Assembly: GCA_001314805.1 (NCBI GenBank)
Contig: LJSY01000001.1
Coordinates: forward strand, 99,912 to 163,911
Direction: 5' to 3'
Length of the DNA: 64,000 nt
Source of the DNA: Rhodobacteraceae bacterium HLUCCO18
Lineage (GTDB): Bacteria > Pseudomonadota > Alphaproteobacteria > Rhodobacterales > Rhodobacteraceae
Notes under the pieces: generated by a model
The model's database searches: none
What the model was told of the DNA's origin: nothing
Seen by the model: the letters and a program-made list of their open reading frames with translations, nothing else
Made by a program: the position numbers and the translations under genes
In this document: in pieces, positions 61,223 to 64,000 of the stretch
Layout: the number at the start of each line of letters is the position of its first letter
Numbering within the stretch: the first letter of the stretch is position 1

Positions 61223-62848
61223 TCAGCGGGCCGTCGGCGGCTTGGCCGCGAAATCGGAGTCGCGCAGGCACATGCGGCCGCGCGGATCCTGCCAGAGCCG
61301 TTCCGTCGCATGCAGGTGACCGAGGGCGCGCGCGACCACCGGGAAGGCGTAATCCGAAAACGCCTCCGCGATGGCCTGGTAGTAGACGGGTTCCGCGCCG
61401 ATCATGTCGGCGATCCTGTCGGCCAGGTCCGCGATCTCGGCATCCGCGGCGGCGGCGACGCCTTCCGGGTCGGCCTTGCCGGACACGTAGTCGTCGATCT
61501 TCGCCGTATCGGCATAGGCATAGGCGATCCGTTCGAACCGCTCCTTCGGGATGCCCTCGCCGATGGTCGCGTCGATGCCCACCTTCGCCGTCGTCGGCAC
61601 GACGCCCACCGGGGTCGGCGCCAGCGACGGGTCGAGCGGCTTGCCGCGGGCGCCGGGGATCACGATCACGTCCCGGTCGCCCTGAACGCGCGTGGCGATG
61701 GCCCATTCCACGTCGGTCGCGTCGAAGACGTCGATATCCTCGTCGACGACCACGACATGCTTGATGTCCATCACCGACAGCGCGGCGAGCAGCGCGTTCT
61801 TGCCCTCGCCCGCCTGCTTGCGGATCGAGATGACCACGTGCCAGAAGGCGCAGCCGCCCAGCGTGACATTGATGTCCTTGACGTTGATGCCCGCTGTCTT
61901 CAGCGCCTGCCGGATGGCGGTGTAGCGCGTCGGCGCCGCAAGCCAGGTGTTTTCCCACGGCATGTGGAGCGCGTAGTAGACCGCGTCCTTGCGGCGCAGC
62001 ACGGACTTCACACGCACCAGCGGGTTCCAGTGCAAGCCGCCCATGAGCCGGGTAAACTCGCCGAAGCGACCCTCGGGGTGGACCCAACCCGTCGGCAGGA
62101 TCTCGGCCTCGAGCACGATCTCGCTGTCGGCGATATGCGGCACGTCGATGGTCTGGCCTGCGCCAAGCGCCACGGGCATGCCGCGGATGCCGCCCGCGAT
62201 GGCCATTTCGTCCATGCCCAGCGGCGCGCGGAAGCCGGATCCCATGATCTCGTAGGGATGGTTGCCGATCGAGATCGAGATCGGCAGCGGACGGCCCGCC
62301 TCGTAGGCGCGCTGCGCGAAGAGGCGCATGTTGTTGGGCGTCACGATGTCGATGCCGGTGAGGTTCCGCTCCTTCACCATGAAGCGGTAGATCCCGGAAT
62401 TCATTCCGTATTCGGGGTCCCGCGAGATCACGATACCGGCGGTGATCATCGGCCCGCCGTCATGGACCGAGGACATCGGGATCGGAAGCGCGTAGAGATC
62501 GACGTCGTCGCCGGTCTGGATCACCTCGAGCGTGCTCGATGTCTCGACCCGCTCGGGCGACACCGGCGCGTCGATTGCGGCCTTCAGCTTGGCCTCGATC
62601 TCGGGATACGTGGCGCAGCCCATCGACATGATCGCGCGCTTCTGCGACCGGATGATGCCCGAGACGACCGGCATGTCGTAGCCGATCACGTCATGGAACA
62701 TCAGGGCCTTGTCGGACTGGTCGACCAGCGTCGCGATATGGCGGATGTCGACAGGCTGTGTCAGGTCCACCAGTTCCCCGGCCGCCCGAAGCCTGTCCAG
62801 AAAGTCGCGGAACGTCTCGCCGTCCTGCTGCTGTCGTCCGTCCTTCAT
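61223..62848 (-). CDS. UbiD-family decarboxylase (second copy)
   Basis: A 541-residue prenylated-FMN-dependent decarboxylase, distinct from the copy at 50.7 kb. Active-site stretches: Arg in GMNSGIYRFMVKERN, Glu in VHPEGRFGEFTRLMGG, and acidic residues in VVVDEDIDVFDATD. It would depend on prenyl-FMN from a UbiX, and the only UbiX-like gene in the window is 10 kb away. GGGGAGAG precedes the ATG at 62848; a longer frame runs upstream into the promoter and was trimmed. Located between tctC and an AsnC-type regulator. Confidence 0.9.
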   Translation of the reverse strand: MKDGRQQQDGETFRDFLDRLRAAGELVDLTQPVDIRHIATLVDQSDKALMFHDVIGYDMPVVSGIIRSQKRAIMSMGCATYPEIEAKLKAAIDAPVSPERVETSSTLEVIQTGDDVDLYALPIPMSSVHDGGPMITAGIVISRDPEYGMNSGIYRFMVKERNLTGIDIVTPNNMRLFAQRAYEAGRPLPISISIGNHPYEIMGSGFRAPLGMDEMAIAGGIRGMPVALGAGQTIDVPHIADSEIVLEAEILPTGWVHPEGRFGEFTRLMGGLHWNPLVRVKSVLRRKDAVYYALHMPWENTWLAAPTRYTAIRQALKTAGINVKDINVTLGGCAFWHVVISIRKQAGEGKNALLAALSVMDIKHVVVVDEDIDVFDATDVEWAIATRVQGDRDVIVIPGARGKPLDPSLAPTPVGVVPTTAKVGIDATIGEGIPKERFERIAYAYADTAKIDDYVSGKADPEGVAAAADAEIADLADRIADMIGAEPVYYQAIAEAFSDYAFPVVARALGHLHATERLWQDPRGRMCLRDSDFAAKPPTAR

Positions 62849-62916
62849 AGCTCTCCCCTTCCGGTTTCCGGTTGCCTGCCGCACCGTGCGTGCACGCGGC
62901 GCGGATTGTTCATCGT

Positions 62917-63396
62917 TCACTGGGTCAGTCGCGCCATGAGCGGCCTGCCCTCGAATATCGTCTCCATCGAAAAATATCCCGTCACCGTCGCAAGATCGAA
63001 ATGTTCGATCAGGCGGATGTAGACCTTGTCGTATCCCGACATGCTGGTTGTCACGACGCGGATGAGATAGTCCCACTCTCCGCCGATGCGGTGGAACTCG
63101 GTCACCTCGGGGATCGACTCGACATGGCGGCGGAAATCACGCGACCATTCGCCGGAATGGTGATGCGTCTTGATCATCATGAACACCGTCAGGTCGAGAC
63201 CGAGCGCCTCCCGGTTCAGCACCGAACGCGAGCCCTGGATCACCCCGATCTCCTGCAGACGCTTCAGGCGCCGCCAGCACGCGTTCAGCGACAGGTCGAC
63301 CTGCTCCGCAAGCTCGCGCTGAGACAGTCCGGCGTTCTGTTCGATCGCAAGAAGGAGCCGGCGGTCAATTTGATCTATTTCGAAGCCGTTCTGCAT
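62917..63396 (-). CDS. Lrp/AsnC-family transcriptional regulator
   Basis: A 159-residue regulator with an N-terminal helix-turn-helix (EIDQIDRRLLLAIEQNAGLS, QRELAEQVDLSLNACWRRLK) and a C-terminal RAM/AsnC ligand domain (PEVTEFHRIGGEWDYLIRVV). It probably senses an amino acid or related compound. The ATG at 63396 has AAGG upstream. It is divergent from the aminotransferase gene by 98 bases and upstream of the UbiD-like gene by 68 bases, so it may control either. Confidence 0.9.
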   Translation of the reverse strand: MQNGFEIDQIDRRLLLAIEQNAGLSQRELAEQVDLSLNACWRRLKRLQEIGVIQGSRSVLNREALGLDLTVFMMIKTHHHSGEWSRDFRRHVESIPEVTEFHRIGGEWDYLIRVVTTSMSGYDKVYIRLIEHFDLATVTGYFSMETIFEGRPLMARLTQ

Positions 63397-63494
63397 AACA
63401 TACCTTGCGCATTTCGACCTTTTGCGGGGTAATTGAATGATGATTCCACGCAACGACGGTGTTAACGTTCTACACGGCAAGGCAAGGTGCGGCA

Positions 63495-64000
63495 ATGTTT
63501 GATTCGTCCCCGATCACGCTTTTCGAGCGGTTTCAGGCCTCCCTCGGGGGGGCGGACGCCCTTGAGACACTGCGCGGCGGGCTCATCGGCAAGGACGCGC
63601 GGCTGCCGGGACCCTTCGGCCCCAAACCCGTCCTGTATTGCGACTACACCGCCTCGGGGCGCGCGCTCATGCAGGCGGAGCGATTCGTCCTCGAGGAGGT
63701 TCTGCCGTGGTACGCCAACAGCCATACCGAGGCGTCCCATTGCGGCGCGCGGATGACGGCGATGCGCCGGGCCGCGCGTCAGATCGTGGCCCGGTCCTGC
63801 GGCGCGGGGAGCGATCATGCGGTGATCTTCGCCGGCTCGGGCGCGACGGCGGGGATCAATCGCCTCGTGCATCTGTTCGGCATCGCCGCCGCCACGGCGC
63901 GTGGGGAAAGGCCGCTCGTGCTGATCGGGCCCTATGAACACCATTCCAACATCCTGCCCTGGCGCGAAAGCGGCGCCGAGGTGCGACAACTGCCCGAGGC
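63495..64000 (+). CDS. Class V aminotransferase, N-terminal part (cut by window edge)
   Basis: The first 168 residues of a PLP enzyme of the cysteine desulfurase/class V aminotransferase group. It shows YCDYTASGRALMQAERFV, LPWYANSHTEASHCG, VIFAGSGATAGINRLVHLFG and GPYEHHSNILPWRESGAEV. The PLP lysine lies beyond the window. The opening D-Y-T-A-S-G-R and the H-H-S-N motif are typical. AAGG precedes the ATG. Divergent from the AsnC-type regulator. Confidence 0.85.
   Translation, partial: MFDSSPITLFERFQASLGGADALETLRGGLIGKDARLPGPFGPKPVLYCDYTASGRALMQAERFVLEEVLPWYANSHTEASHCGARMTAMRRAARQIVARSCGAGSDHAVIFAGSGATAGINRLVHLFGIAAATARGERPLVLIGPYEHHSNILPWRESGAEVRQLPE

Overview
The window is a gene-dense, high-GC stretch of an alphaproteobacterial chromosome. 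The family mix (TRAP and tripartite tricarboxylate transporters, a complete urtABCDE operon, HutF-type histidine degradation, several IclR/GntR/MocR regulators of aromatic catabolism) fits the Rhodobacteraceae (roseobacter group). That placement is inference from gene content; no rRNA, tRNA, CRISPR array or insertion sequence is visible. Two genes, the ftsH homologue and urtA, each carry one extra base in a homopolymer run.

Layout. 1-8 kb: a chemotaxis receptor (partial) with a periplasmic sensor partner, a frameshifted FtsH-like protease behind an FNR-type box, a membrane protein with a Cys pair, a secreted alpha/beta hydrolase, an unknown protein, a fatty acid desaturase and a cold-shock protein with a structured leader. 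8.6-15.3 kb: histidine utilisation, hutC-hutF divergent from hutI-hutH-hutU, with a palindromic operator between them; hutG is absent here. 15.4-19.8 kb: an IclR regulator divergent from cupin, small HTH-like protein, Rieske oxygenase, SDR and pentapeptide-like genes.

19.8-34.1 kb: two minus-strand operons around one IclR gene. The first is a NicC-like flavin monooxygenase, a TRAP transporter, a cytoplasmic-type sulfatase and a second flavin monooxygenase. The second is a C-C hydrolase-like enzyme, an extradiol dioxygenase, an unusual SDR, a thiamine-diphosphate enzyme, an aspartate-dehydrogenase-like enzyme and an aldehyde dehydrogenase. Both promoters carry the same GAAC-N5-GTTCAAAC palindrome, so the two operons probably form one regulon for import and ring cleavage of an aromatic or heteroaromatic substrate. 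34.4-41.3 kb: a LysR gene divergent from urtABCDE (urea-type ABC transporter).

42-57.7 kb: a MocR-type regulator divergent from a long operon (NIPSNAP protein, molybdenum hydroxylase triad, ACMSD-like amidohydrolase, CoxG-like protein, alpha/beta hydrolase, UbiX-like and UbiD-like proteins). The content suggests hydroxylation followed by decarboxylation of an aromatic or N-heteroaromatic carboxylate. Next come a benzoylformate-decarboxylase-like enzyme with its GntR regulator, a divergent aldehyde dehydrogenase and a TauE-type exporter. 57.7-64 kb: tctABC, a second UbiD-like gene, an AsnC/Lrp regulator and a partial class V aminotransferase. In all three transporter systems (TRAP, urt, tct) a strong GC-rich hairpin lies directly after the binding-protein gene and before the membrane-subunit genes, as expected for differential expression of the binding protein.
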